This document shows, in pieces, positions 1 to 7,381 of a stretch of DNA of 64,000 nucleotides (position 1 is the first letter of the stretch; each line of letters opens with the position of its first letter). This stretch comes from LZORAL124-50-18 sp051208045 (GTDB taxonomy: Bacteria; Pseudomonadota; Gammaproteobacteria; Pseudomonadales; Oleiphilaceae), in NCBI GenBank assembly GCA_051208045.1, contig JBPJFY010000002.1:310001-374000 (forward strand). Reading direction: 5' to 3'. The notes below the pieces were generated by a model that saw only the letters and a list, made by a program, of their open reading frames with translations, made no database searches and was not told the DNA's origin. Position numbers and translations under genes: made by a program.

Positions 1-2
1 GC

Positions 3-113
3 GTTTACGATTACTACTGGGGGTGTGGCCGCGACCGACGTGGAGACAATCGCTATGGCGAAGTGTTGATGAATGTGCGAAAGAAGTTAAGGGAAGAGTT
101 GGCAGAGCGATGA
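3..113 (+). CDS. NADAR/YbiA-like protein, C-terminal end only
   Basis: Partial gene cut by the window edge; only the last 36 residues are present. The reading frame begins at base 3 and stops with TGA at 111-113. The visible tail has a YYWGCGRD stretch followed by an arginine/asparagine/glycine segment and a VLMNVRKKLRE helix. This matches the conserved end of NADAR (YbiA-like) proteins, which act on ADP-ribose-type or riboflavin-intermediate N-glycosides. Family assignment rests on this short tail only, so the substrate is not predicted. It converges on the DUF1501 gene, whose stop lies 33 bases away. Confidence 0.6.
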   Translation, partial: VYDYYWGCGRDRRGDNRYGEVLMNVRKKLREELAER

Positions 114-146
114 GCGGTGCTTCCTGCCTTCCATTCGTTTGCACAC

Positions 147-1298
147 TCACTGTCCCCCCATCAATTCGGTTATGTGCTCTGGCGTGAACTCCGGAAAGAT
201 GGCCGACACATCCGAGAGGCCGTGTCGATACGTCAGTAAGGTGCTGAGCACCGAGCGATAGTCCGTAGTGATCGCCAAGTCACCGGGGCCATGGAGCTGG
301 TGATCAGCCAACCCAGGCCACTCGCCTAATATCTGCCCTCCCTGGATACCGCCACCCAGAACAAACATGCAGCTGCCGTGGCCATGATCGGTGCCACCCG
401 ACGCGTTTTCATAGGCTCGACGCCCAAACTCTGTCATCACGACAACGGTGGTGTCTTGTGTGAGCGTGCCCAGGTCGGTGTAGAACGCTGCCAAGCCTTC
501 CGCCAGTACCTGGAAATTGCTGGCGAGCATGGACTCCTCATTTTCATGGCTGTCCCAGCCACTCACATCGAGGTTCACCGCCTTCACGCCGACATCGGCT
601 TTGAGCAGGGTAGCGACGTCTTTCAGTTGGGTCGCGAACTCGGAATCCGGGTAATTCTCCGCGCCAGGGTACTGAGCTGAATTGGATATCAGGGCCTGTA
701 GCTGCCGTATGGTGGCAAAGGTGCTGTCCGCTGTGCTGCTGAGCGTTGTGTCCGTCGCGTACAGGGCGGTCAGGGTTTGCTCATAGGTCACAGCGGTATT
801 CAGCAGCGAGAATGCCGCGAGGCTTTTCATCGAAATGGGCGAGAGTGCAGCATTTCGCAGCACTTCAGGTACGGTGGAGCCGAGCGCTACTGCACTGAGC
901 GTCTCCGTTTGGCCCGTTTGCACCAGCGCGCGCGCCAGCCAGCCATCCGTCGTGGATTTGTCCCCGGGCGTACCGTGCTCCATGTAGTCCTGAGCATCAA
1001 AATGCGAGTGACTGTTGTCAGGCGAACCTGACGCATGAACGATCGCCAGATCACCGGATTCGTAGAGTGGGTAGAGTGCCTGGAGGCCGGCATGGAGCGT
1101 GAAATAGTCATTCAGCGGCGTACCTTCCGCCGCCGATGCACTGAGATTGGGGCGCAAGGTGGTGTAGCTCGCGTCGCCGGTGGGCATGACGGCATGGAGT
1201 CCGTCCATCCCGCCTCGCAGGAATACGACGACAAACTGACCGTCGAACTGGCTGCTGGATACCAGTTGGCTTGAAAGCGTAGAAACGAGAGGTGCCAT
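147..1298 (-). CDS. DUF1501 domain-containing protein
   Basis: A 383-residue protein with the DUF1501 signature near its N-terminus (FLRGGMDGLH, residues about 27-36) and a conserved late block TEFGRRAYEN followed by GTDHGHG. DUF1501 proteins resemble the sulfatase/alkaline phosphatase fold and are usually exported. This copy starts without an obvious twin-arginine or Sec signal: the first 20 residues are serine- and leucine-rich and lead straight into the domain. The start is supported by AAGGAG upstream of the ATG. It lies 38 bases downstream of a DUF1800 gene on the same strand, the usual partner of this family. Both probably form one transcript. The biochemical function of the pair is unknown. 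Confidence 0.85.
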   Translation of the reverse strand: MAPLVSTLSSQLVSSSQFDGQFVVVFLRGGMDGLHAVMPTGDASYTTLRPNLSASAAEGTPLNDYFTLHAGLQALYPLYESGDLAIVHASGSPDNSHSHFDAQDYMEHGTPGDKSTTDGWLARALVQTGQTETLSAVALGSTVPEVLRNAALSPISMKSLAAFSLLNTAVTYEQTLTALYATDTTLSSTADSTFATIRQLQALISNSAQYPGAENYPDSEFATQLKDVATLLKADVGVKAVNLDVSGWDSHENEESMLASNFQVLAEGLAAFYTDLGTLTQDTTVVVMTEFGRRAYENASGGTDHGHGSCMFVLGGGIQGGQILGEWPGLADHQLHGPGDLAITTDYRSVLSTLLTYRHGLSDVSAIFPEFTPEHITELMGGQ

Positions 1299-1336
1299 GG
1301 TTTTTCTCCTTGTGTCTGGACTGCGTCACTCAGACG

Positions 1337-2842
1337 TTAAAGCCACTGAAAGTAGGGGGAGGCGAAAATCAAAGCGGCCACATCACGTGCCACAACATAT
1401 TGATGCCGGGTGTTGAGCTCCTGAGCGCTGGCCTGGGCAAAATCAATCAACAACGTGCGACCTTCATCATCAATCTGGTCATGCAGGAGCTGTGTGATCA
1501 GCTGATTCACCAGATCGTCGACACTGCTGGAAAAGCTCACCCATTGTTCCGGCTGAATGAGGCTGCGTCTGCGAGGGCGCTCACTGGTGGCCGTGTACCC
1601 CAGCGCCTGGCTGATCAGATTCCAGCGGTTCAGCAGGCCTGACGTTGAAAGCCAGGCCTGGGTTGACGCAGGGTATCCTGTTGGCGGCGCGGCATCGAAC
1701 GGCAGTTGGTCCAATGTGGACAGGCCCTGCATCAGGGCGCGCGTCGTCGTTTGCTGCAGGGATGTGCCCGACGTGCGGAAGAGGGCATACATTAAATCGT
1801 TGGGGCGTCGAAACTTCTGGTGGTCCGTGGCATAAAATTCATCGCTGCTGATCAGCGTGAGCAGCATTTGCTTGATGTCGCCATCGTCTCCCCAGGCGCT
1901 GGCCACACTCTGTATCAGCGCTTCAGAGGGCGCATCGGAAACAAAACGTTCGCAGAGTTTTCGGGCAACAAAGCTGTGGGTGCTTGGGTGATCCACCAAC
2001 TGGTCCAACAGTCGCTCCCCTTCCGCCTGCCCGACTCCCGCCGGATAGAATTCCCCCATGACCTGCTTTTCATCGTAATCGTGAAAGCGCGAAATGAACT
2101 GGAACTGGCCACGCTGATCGCCACGCCGTGTGATGCTCCAGCCGGTGAGTATGCGAGCCACTTCTTCCACGTCATGATGGTGATAGCCGCCATCTACGCC
2201 CAAGGTATGCAGCTCCATGAGTTCGCGGGCGTAGTTTTCGTTGTAGCCTTCTTTTTTGCTGCTGTAATTATCGAGGTACACCAGCATTGCCGGGCTTTTC
2301 GCACTGGCGTGCAGCAGCGCTCGGAACGTACCCAGCGCATGGGCGCGGATCACCTCACGATCATCGATGGTCTTCAGTATGCGGATGGGGCCGTCCCGAT
2401 GATACACATTGAGGTGATTGGTCCAAAAGTCCACCATCACCTCATAGAGTTGATACTGACTTTTGACCGCCCGGTAAATGGTGGCTTGCTTCAGTTCAGC
2501 GGCGATTTGTCCCGGTTTCATCGCTTCGTTTTCTGTCAGCTGCCCGAGTGCCTCGGTAGACATCACCACGGTGGGATACCAGCTCGCTACGGTCTGCTCA
2601 ACCGTCGGGTCGAGTCCGCCTTGAAACAATTGTTCTTCAAGATAGTTCGTGAACCCCATTGCTTGAACTCGTGCCAGATCGTCGGCGTGCACCCCAAAGC
2701 TGAAGCGCTGCAGCAGTTGCAGTTCGGGGGAGGTTGCAGGCAGTGGCTGCGTGGCTGCCTGAACGACGCCTGCGCGCCAGAATCCCATGGCAGTGGCCAG
2801 CAGTGCGCTGCGCTTGAGTAAATCTCGTCGGGAAAGAGTCAT
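1337..2842 (-). CDS. DUF1800 domain-containing protein
   Basis: A protein of about 501 residues. The frame stays open upstream to a TTG at 2884, but the internal ATG at 2842 has AAGGAG about 8 bases before it and gives a proper export signal: SRRDLLKRS followed by a hydrophobic stretch ending VQA. The twin-arginine-like SRRDLLK suggests Tat export. The body shows DUF1800 features: an RFSFGVHADDLARVQ opening, the FWTNHLNVY motif and a YARELMELHTLGVDGGY block. DUF1800 proteins are found beside DUF1501 proteins in many proteobacteria and planctomycetes, with no established activity. First gene of the two-gene unit. Confidence 0.88.
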   Translation of the reverse strand: MTLSRRDLLKRSALLATAMGFWRAGVVQAATQPLPATSPELQLLQRFSFGVHADDLARVQAMGFTNYLEEQLFQGGLDPTVEQTVASWYPTVVMSTEALGQLTENEAMKPGQIAAELKQATIYRAVKSQYQLYEVMVDFWTNHLNVYHRDGPIRILKTIDDREVIRAHALGTFRALLHASAKSPAMLVYLDNYSSKKEGYNENYARELMELHTLGVDGGYHHHDVEEVARILTGWSITRRGDQRGQFQFISRFHDYDEKQVMGEFYPAGVGQAEGERLLDQLVDHPSTHSFVARKLCERFVSDAPSEALIQSVASAWGDDGDIKQMLLTLISSDEFYATDHQKFRRPNDLMYALFRTSGTSLQQTTTRALMQGLSTLDQLPFDAAPPTGYPASTQAWLSTSGLLNRWNLISQALGYTATSERPRRRSLIQPEQWVSFSSSVDDLVNQLITQLLHDQIDDEGRTLLIDFAQASAQELNTRHQYVVARDVAALIFASPYFQWL

Positions 2843-2949
2843 TCTGGGTGTCTCCTTTTCCGGTTTTCCGTCATTGAGAGGCAAAAACAGTGTCTGCGAA
2901 CAAATTTTTTCTGCTCGTTATCCCTTTAAACGCACGGCCTTACGATTGG

Positions 2950-2979
2950 TTGACACATTTTTTTGAAAAAAAATAAAAA
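2950..2979 (+). promoter_or_regulatory. possible promoter for the small secreted protein
   Basis: TTGACA at 2950-2955 is a perfect -35 hexamer. An A-rich stretch follows with TAAAAA at 2974-2979, an 18-base spacer and a poor -10. It lies about 90 bases upstream of the 3068 start codon in the divergent region with the DUF1800 gene. The -35 match is good but the -10 match is weak. Confidence 0.3.
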
Positions 2980-3067
2980 AAGTTGAATCCAAATGCGGTT
3001 CCGCCTGCGTCCTAAGGACAAACCTACACACTTTTAGACAGAATTAACGAACAAGAGGAAGTATCTC

Positions 3068-3382
3068 ATGGCAACCATTCAAACCCTGCGCACCCATTGT
3101 TTACGTGCCGAGAGTTTACGTGCCTATAGTCTGGCAATCGCTTTCGCATTCACCGGCGTGACCAGCGTCGCCTACGCAGAAGGAGACGTCCTCGAAGGCG
3201 GTGAAAAACTGCAGCCAGCCAAAGTGGAATTGGAGATACCAGCAGTGGTGATCCAAGTGCCCAAGCTGGAAATCAAATATGATCTGGATCTGGGCCCCCT
3301 GCCATTAGGTGAAGTTGAGCCCGATGAGTCCGTGATCGCGGTAGACCCGAGCCTGGTGAACCATTTTCATAAACGTTCTTGA
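3068..3382 (+). CDS. small secreted acidic protein, unknown function
   Basis: A 104-residue protein that I do not recognise. The first 37 residues look like a signal peptide: a basic N-terminus containing a near-repeat (RAESLRAYS), a hydrophobic core and a VAYAEG cleavage-like site. The mature part is acidic and proline/valine-rich, with alternating VELEIPAVVIQVPKLEIKYDLDL that suggests beta structure, and no cysteines. An AGAGGAAG ribosome-binding site precedes the ATG. It is followed after 120 bases by the DUF6249/sigma-factor cluster on the same strand and may belong with that envelope module. No function can be assigned. Confidence 0.6.
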   Translation: MATIQTLRTHCLRAESLRAYSLAIAFAFTGVTSVAYAEGDVLEGGEKLQPAKVELEIPAVVIQVPKLEIKYDLDLGPLPLGEVEPDESVIAVDPSLVNHFHKRS

Positions 3383-3502
3383 GGCCATCGAAACCATTTG
3401 GCTTGGGATGACACCGGTTCTGTCGGGTAATCGCAGGAAAGAAAGCCAAATCAGTATATAGTGTTGTTTTTAGTCTATGGTTTTACTGATTGACCGACCA
3501 GA

Positions 3503-4222
3503 ATGAGTGAGAAAAACGTGTATTCCCGAATGTTGACCTGTTTACCCCGTATACTCCTGCTGCTCAGCCTGCTGGGGTTTGTTCCCGCCTATGCGGACAA
3601 TCATGCGCCCAGTGAAGAAACGACGCCGTTGGCGCAGGCTGCCACGGCAGAACCCGTGCCACCCGGGGAGGCGAGCGACCCGGATGACAGTGATGTGGAT
3701 GTAGAGATCCACATAGACCAGAACAAGAGCGAGATTGCCGCCAAGGTGCTGAAAAAGCTTACCGAAAAGGGGATCATTGACTCTGAAGATGTGGTGTTTG
3801 AAACCAAAGAGCCCGAAAAGAAAACGCGCTCCCATCGCGGCGATGACGGCTTTGATGAAAGCGTGCTGGTGGGCATCTTTGCGGTTATTTTCATCTTCGG
3901 CATGCCCGTGTTTATTGTTGCCATTATCGGCTATCAAAACTTCAGAAAACAAAAACTGTTCCACGAAAGCGTTAATATGCTGATTGAGCGTGGCATGGAC
4001 ATTCCCCCTGAGTTGTACGAACATTTTGAAGGCAAAGCCAAGAAGACGAGTAATCTGAGCCGAGGTGTTAAACTCATTGCCATTGGGTTTGGATTAATCG
4101 TTTTTCTCGCGGCAGTTAAGGGAGAGGAGGCGGCCACCCTGGGTGTGATTCCTTTGTTTCTCGGCATTGCGAATCTTTTGATTCATAAACTGGATTCCCG
4201 TAACGCGTCTGGCTCCAATTAG
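3503..4222 (+). CDS. DUF6249 domain-containing membrane protein
   Basis: A 239-residue protein with a signal peptide (about residues 1-31, cleavage near AYA-DN), an acidic linker rich in D/E, then a membrane segment at about 120-143 and two more at about 190-205 and 212-228. After the first membrane segment comes a helix with KLFHESVNMLIERGMDIPPELY. That resembles the amphipathic 'ERG..IPPELL' segment of DUF6249 proteins. These are commonly encoded next to ECF sigma factors, and here the sigma-factor gene follows after 20 bases. A role in sensing envelope state or membrane association is an inference from that context. Confidence 0.75.
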   Translation: MSEKNVYSRMLTCLPRILLLLSLLGFVPAYADNHAPSEETTPLAQAATAEPVPPGEASDPDDSDVDVEIHIDQNKSEIAAKVLKKLTEKGIIDSEDVVFETKEPEKKTRSHRGDDGFDESVLVGIFAVIFIFGMPVFIVAIIGYQNFRKQKLFHESVNMLIERGMDIPPELYEHFEGKAKKTSNLSRGVKLIAIGFGLIVFLAAVKGEEAATLGVIPLFLGIANLLIHKLDSRNASGSN

Positions 4223-4242
4223 GGGACGGAGCGCCTACGGAA

Positions 4243-4794
4243 ATGGAGATCTCCGAAAGTTCACTGATCGCGCGAGTGGTAAAGTCAGGTGACCAGCACG
4301 CCTACTCGCAACTGGTGAGACGGTATCAGTCGCAGATACGGCAGTCGCTCCGGCAGTGGTGTAAAGAGGATCACGCGCTGGCGGATGATCTGGCGCAGGA
4401 AACCTTTATCAAGGCGTATCGGGCCTTGTCCGGGTTTCGGTCTGACGCGAAATTCAGTACCTGGCTCTATCGCATTGCCTACAATGTGATGGTCAGTTAC
4501 TTTAGAAAGCAGCCAAAGCAGGTGGAGCACACCGAGGTTGAGGCGGTGGACGAAAGAAATGAAATGCTGGCGCAGGAGGCGAGGCGGGATATTCGGGCCG
4601 CCATGACGCAACTGAGTCCGGAGCAGCAGAATGCGGTGCATTTGTGTCTGCAATTGGGGTTTTCCCACCAGGAAGCCGCCGATATTATGAGTATGCCCCT
4701 GGGAACGGTGAAAACCAATGTGCTCAGGGGCAAAGAAAAGTTACAATCATTGTTGTCTTCATGGCAATCCGAGGTATCTGATGCCAAAACCTGA
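4243..4794 (+). CDS. ECF-type RNA polymerase sigma factor
   Basis: A 183-residue sigma-70 family protein of the extracytoplasmic function type. Region 2 spans roughly residues 22-92 (DLAQETFIKAYRAL and STWLYRIAYNV), and region 4 spans about 115-170 (LSPEQQNAVHL, then the helix-turn-helix with MPLGTVKTNVLRGKEKL). It would direct RNA polymerase to a specialised promoter set, probably envelope-related. The gene overlaps the next one by 14 bases, implying translational coupling to a candidate anti-sigma protein. It follows the DUF6249 gene by 20 bases, so the three are likely one operon. Confidence 0.92.
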   Translation: MEISESSLIARVVKSGDQHAYSQLVRRYQSQIRQSLRQWCKEDHALADDLAQETFIKAYRALSGFRSDAKFSTWLYRIAYNVMVSYFRKQPKQVEHTEVEAVDERNEMLAQEARRDIRAAMTQLSPEQQNAVHLCLQLGFSHQEAADIMSMPLGTVKTNVLRGKEKLQSLLSSWQSEVSDAKT

Positions 4795-5098
4795 TGAATT
4801 TGAACACTGGCTGCAGGCCGAGTACCAGGCGCAAGATTATCTGGACGATGATGGGTTCTCGGATCGCGTTATGTTTGCGCTGCCGGAGCGGCCTGCGCGT
4901 AAAAGTGCCTTTGGGTGGATTCAAATCGTCGCCGTCATGCTGGGCTGCCTGGTTGCGGCCTGGAATGTGCCGGTACTGGGCATGATCTATGACATAATAG
5001 CGACGGCAGACATGGTTCTGCTGGCAACTTCCGGGGCCGTCGTTTTTGCCACCAGTTTAGCGCTGGTCGTTGCCAGTGTGCGAAGCCGGGTGATCTGA
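4781..5098 (+). CDS. small two-helix membrane protein, candidate anti-sigma factor
   Basis: A 105-residue protein starting at the ATG at 4781, inside the end of the sigma-factor gene. The first 45 residues are acidic and cytoplasmic-looking (DEFEHWLQAEYQAQ). Two hydrophobic segments follow, about 46-65 (IVAVMLGCLVAAW) and 75-98. There is no zinc-binding HxxxCxxC motif. Its position, overlap with the ECF sigma gene and topology fit an anti-sigma factor of an uncharacterised type, but I recognise no family. The function is inferred from context only. Confidence 0.65.
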   Translation: MPKPDEFEHWLQAEYQAQDYLDDDGFSDRVMFALPERPARKSAFGWIQIVAVMLGCLVAAWNVPVLGMIYDIIATADMVLLATSGAVVFATSLALVVASVRSRVI

Positions 5099-5099
5099 T

Positions 5100-5807
5100 A
5101 TGGCCATGTTCGCACGCGCTCTGGGCGCTGGTTTTCTTCTGCTGGCCTTGTTTGGTTGGGCTGACGAGCGTACTGAGGTTCGCTCAATCCATGGTGTGTC
5201 CAAGATTAAAGCACTCGATGCGCTGACTGTGCATGTGGTGCAAGGCAAGGCGGCGGAGCTGCGTATGACCGGCGAAGATGCGGCGATCAAGGCCGTTGTG
5301 GCGGAACGGGATGGTGATCAGCTGGAATTTCGTACCAAGAAACAGGTGAGCGGGCTGTGGTCTTCGGACTCCGATGCCGTTATCGTGGTGGAAATTCCTG
5401 AAGTGGAGAGGCTGGAAGTCATCGGATCCGGTGAGATTTTTGCCGATGATTTGACGGGGCAGGACATTTCCCTCTCTGTTCAAGGTTCAGGAGATCTGGT
5501 GGTCAAACAGATTGCGGCTCGCACCGTGAACTGTTCCGTCATGGGCTCGGGCGATATACGTGTCGAGCAGGTCACTGCTGTGGAGGCCAATGCCTCCATC
5601 AAGGGTAGCGGGGATGTGTCGTTGGCCGGAGACGTGGTGAAACTTGCGGTGAGCGTGCTCGGGTCTGGCGATTTTCATGGTGAGGACCTGGCGGTGGATT
5701 CGGCCGACGGGTTTATCGCCGGCTCCGGAGATGTTGTCCTCTCTTCCGTGCGCGAAAAAAGCTTTTCATCCCTGGGCTCCGGCTCATTTCGTACGCTGGA
5801 TCAGTAA
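5100..5807 (+). CDS. GIN-domain (DUF2807) envelope protein
   Basis: A 235-residue protein with an N-terminal signal sequence (about residues 1-21) and a right-handed repeat body in which GSG-E/D recurs about every 20 residues (GSGEI, GSGDL, GSGDI, GSGDV, GSGDF, GSGDV, GSGSF). This is the hallmark of the head-GIN/DUF2807 fold, a beta-solenoid found in exported proteins of unknown role. It begins 1 base after the stop of the putative anti-sigma gene, so it is probably the last gene of the sigma-factor operon and perhaps its output or sensor. Confidence 0.82.
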   Translation: MAMFARALGAGFLLLALFGWADERTEVRSIHGVSKIKALDALTVHVVQGKAAELRMTGEDAAIKAVVAERDGDQLEFRTKKQVSGLWSSDSDAVIVVEIPEVERLEVIGSGEIFADDLTGQDISLSVQGSGDLVVKQIAARTVNCSVMGSGDIRVEQVTAVEANASIKGSGDVSLAGDVVKLAVSVLGSGDFHGEDLAVDSADGFIAGSGDVVLSSVREKSFSSLGSGSFRTLDQ

Positions 5808-5813
5808 GCGCAG

Positions 5814-6311
5814 TCATCGCGCCTTTCTTCTCAGTGCTTTAAGCACTTGCAGCCCATCACTTGGTAGTCCGGCGTAGCCTCGAAAGCATGCGGGATAGGT
5901 AAATGGGATCAGGGTTACTAACCCCTGAAATAAAGTATACCCAGCGCTGAATTGTAGTAAAAAGTTGAACCATGGCCCAAGATCACTGCGCGTAAACGTG
6001 TAGAGGGTCAAAGCCACGCCCAGAGAAGTGAGTGGGCCTGCTAGCAAAGCACTGACCAGCGACCCTTTTGGCAGTCTGGGGTGGATACTGCACAGGCCAT
6101 GCCACAGGGAAAACGGTGCAATACGAAGATAAAGCCGTCCCAATTGTAATCGCCAGGCCTTATTGTGTGTACCCAGACGAATCACGACTCTTTTATTTTG
6201 CAGTAGTTGCGGCACCGCGTGCCCCAGTTCATGAATCAGTGTTAAACCAGGCATCACAAAGACAAAGCAGAGTGCATAACCGGTGATGTAGTAGGTGATC
6301 CATTGATGCAT
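5814..6311 (-). CDS. M50-like membrane metallopeptidase
   Basis: A 165-residue polytopic membrane protein. HELGH lies at residues 27-31 inside the first hydrophobic segment, and a late PSDGLQVLK block resembles the third-ligand region of site-2-type (M50) zinc peptidases. At least three further hydrophobic stretches are visible (about 80-105, 115-140). It is shorter than RseP-type proteins and has no PDZ domain, so it resembles small M50-like proteins of unknown substrate. It converges on the GIN-domain gene with only 6 bases between their ends. Confidence 0.6.
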   Translation of the reverse strand: MHQWITYYITGYALCFVFVMPGLTLIHELGHAVPQLLQNKRVVIRLGTHNKAWRLQLGRLYLRIAPFSLWHGLCSIHPRLPKGSLVSALLAGPLTSLGVALTLYTFTRSDLGPWFNFLLQFSAGYTLFQGLVTLIPFTYPACFRGYAGLPSDGLQVLKALRRKAR

Positions 6312-6341
6312 GTGGATATTTTGTCTAAAAAATGCGACGTA

Positions 6342-6902
6342 CTACGCCATTAGCGCATCAATACGAATTTCGATATCGTTAAATGGCTCCAGTCGGACAG
6401 TATCGGTTTCGCGAAAAATACCTTGAAGAGCCCACTCTGTGCCTGAAAGCTTATACGCGTGGAGGGTCATTTCAATAGGATGCACCAACCAAAGGTATTG
6501 CACGCCGTAACGGGCGTACAGAGGCATTTTGATGGATTTGTCAACAGACTCTGTGGACGGGGATAGTATTTCACACACCCAATCAGGGACCACTGTAAAC
6601 TTGTGGTTCTCTGGTACTGATGGAAGCCGTGCCAGCCTCCATCCAGCAACGTCCGGCACAACAACTTCCTGGTCGAGAGCCAAATGTACTTCTGGCTCGA
6701 TCAAAATTCGCCAGCCTCCCGGTCCTCCTCGACCTCGTTGGTACGGTCCACCAATATCAATCCCAATATTCGTAGCGACGGCAACATGCTTTCCGGAAGG
6801 ACGGGGGTGTGCGTACAATTGTCCGTTGAGAATCTCTCCGGTGAGTGATTCAGGCAGTCGCTCTAATTGCGTATACAAATTGTAGTTGATTGCCAGTGAC
6901 AT
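6342..6902 (-). CDS. Uma2 family (DUF820) putative restriction-like nuclease
   Basis: A 186-residue protein of the Uma2/DUF820 family with a PD-(D/E)xK-type core: IEPEV, then VVPDVAGW, CEILSPST and the lysine in DKSIKMPLYARYGV, followed by the typical YLWLVHP strand. These proteins are widespread, often multi-copy, and their biological role is unclear although a nuclease fold is accepted. It is a lone gene on the minus strand, downstream of a region with two minus-strand hairpin terminators. Confidence 0.85.
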   Translation of the reverse strand: MSLAINYNLYTQLERLPESLTGEILNGQLYAHPRPSGKHVAVATNIGIDIGGPYQRGRGGPGGWRILIEPEVHLALDQEVVVPDVAGWRLARLPSVPENHKFTVVPDWVCEILSPSTESVDKSIKMPLYARYGVQYLWLVHPIEMTLHAYKLSGTEWALQGIFRETDTVRLEPFNDIEIRIDALMA

Positions 6903-7009
6903 AGCGGCCCCCTTGAAAATACCGTCAGGAACACGGTGGATAGAGGTATTTTCGCGCCAAAGTGCGGGAGAATCAAATCGCTGTGGGGGTATATGGAAAA
7001 ATTTCTTTG

Positions 7010-7050
7010 CAAAAACAAAAGGCGACGGAGTTGCCTCGGTCGCCTAAAAA
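7010..7050 (-). terminator. intrinsic terminator, minus strand
   Basis: Arms AGGCGAC (7020-7026) and GTCGCCT (7039-7045) pair perfectly. The stem continues after one G-G mismatch through GAG/CTC to a TTGC loop. Read on the minus strand it is followed by TTTTGTTTTT. No protein gene on that strand lies immediately upstream. Confidence 0.6.
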
Positions 7051-7097
7051 ACAAAACATGAAAGGTCTGAAAGAAAATTCGGTTGGATTGAGCACCC

Positions 7098-7130
7098 TAA
7101 AAAACGCGGAGGTACAACTGAATCCTCCGC
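7098..7130 (-). terminator. second intrinsic terminator, minus strand
   Basis: Arms GCGGAGG (7106-7112) and CCTCCGC (7124-7130) form a perfect 7-bp stem with an 11-base loop. On the minus strand the stem is followed by GTTTTTT. It sits about 80 bases upstream of the first terminator in the same orientation. Confidence 0.6.
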
Positions 7131-7381
7131 TTAGGGGGATACTACTCAAATCCACGATTTAACTATACGTGCGGCGGGCGGATGCTTCTATGAGCAAAGG
7201 GTAAGGAATCGTGGTGCCATCGTAAGTGATGTAATGCCACCGTTACTGCGTGTAACGTCGTGTAGTTTTCGGCTGAAATTCGCGCAGTTTCCCCAATAGC
7301 GACTTTGCGCCTATATTGAAAGCAGAACGCACGTACAGGCAACCTGTATCGATCAAACTAGGCTCATCAGGAGGAATCATC

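Larger units (their letters stand above)
6903..7381. other. 479-bp intergenic region with two minus-strand terminators
   Basis: Between the divergently oriented Uma2 and DUF4139 genes I find no convincing protein gene; short open frames here lack ribosome-binding sites and family resemblance. It contains two hairpins followed by T-tracts on the minus strand (7010-7050 and 7098-7130). A TATATT at about 7312 could be a -10 for the DUF4139 gene. An unannotated small minus-strand transcript is possible. Confidence 0.5.

Noticed and set aside
1820..2821. A 333-codon open frame on the plus strand opposite the DUF1800 gene
   Set aside because: It lies wholly antisense to a clear DUF1800 gene, has no family resemblance and no ribosome-binding site. 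It is an effect of GC-biased codon use.
6962..7162. A 66-codon plus-strand frame between the Uma2 and DUF4139 genes
   Set aside because: It runs through two stable hairpins, lacks a ribosome-binding site and has low-complexity lysine-rich content. Better explained as non-coding.
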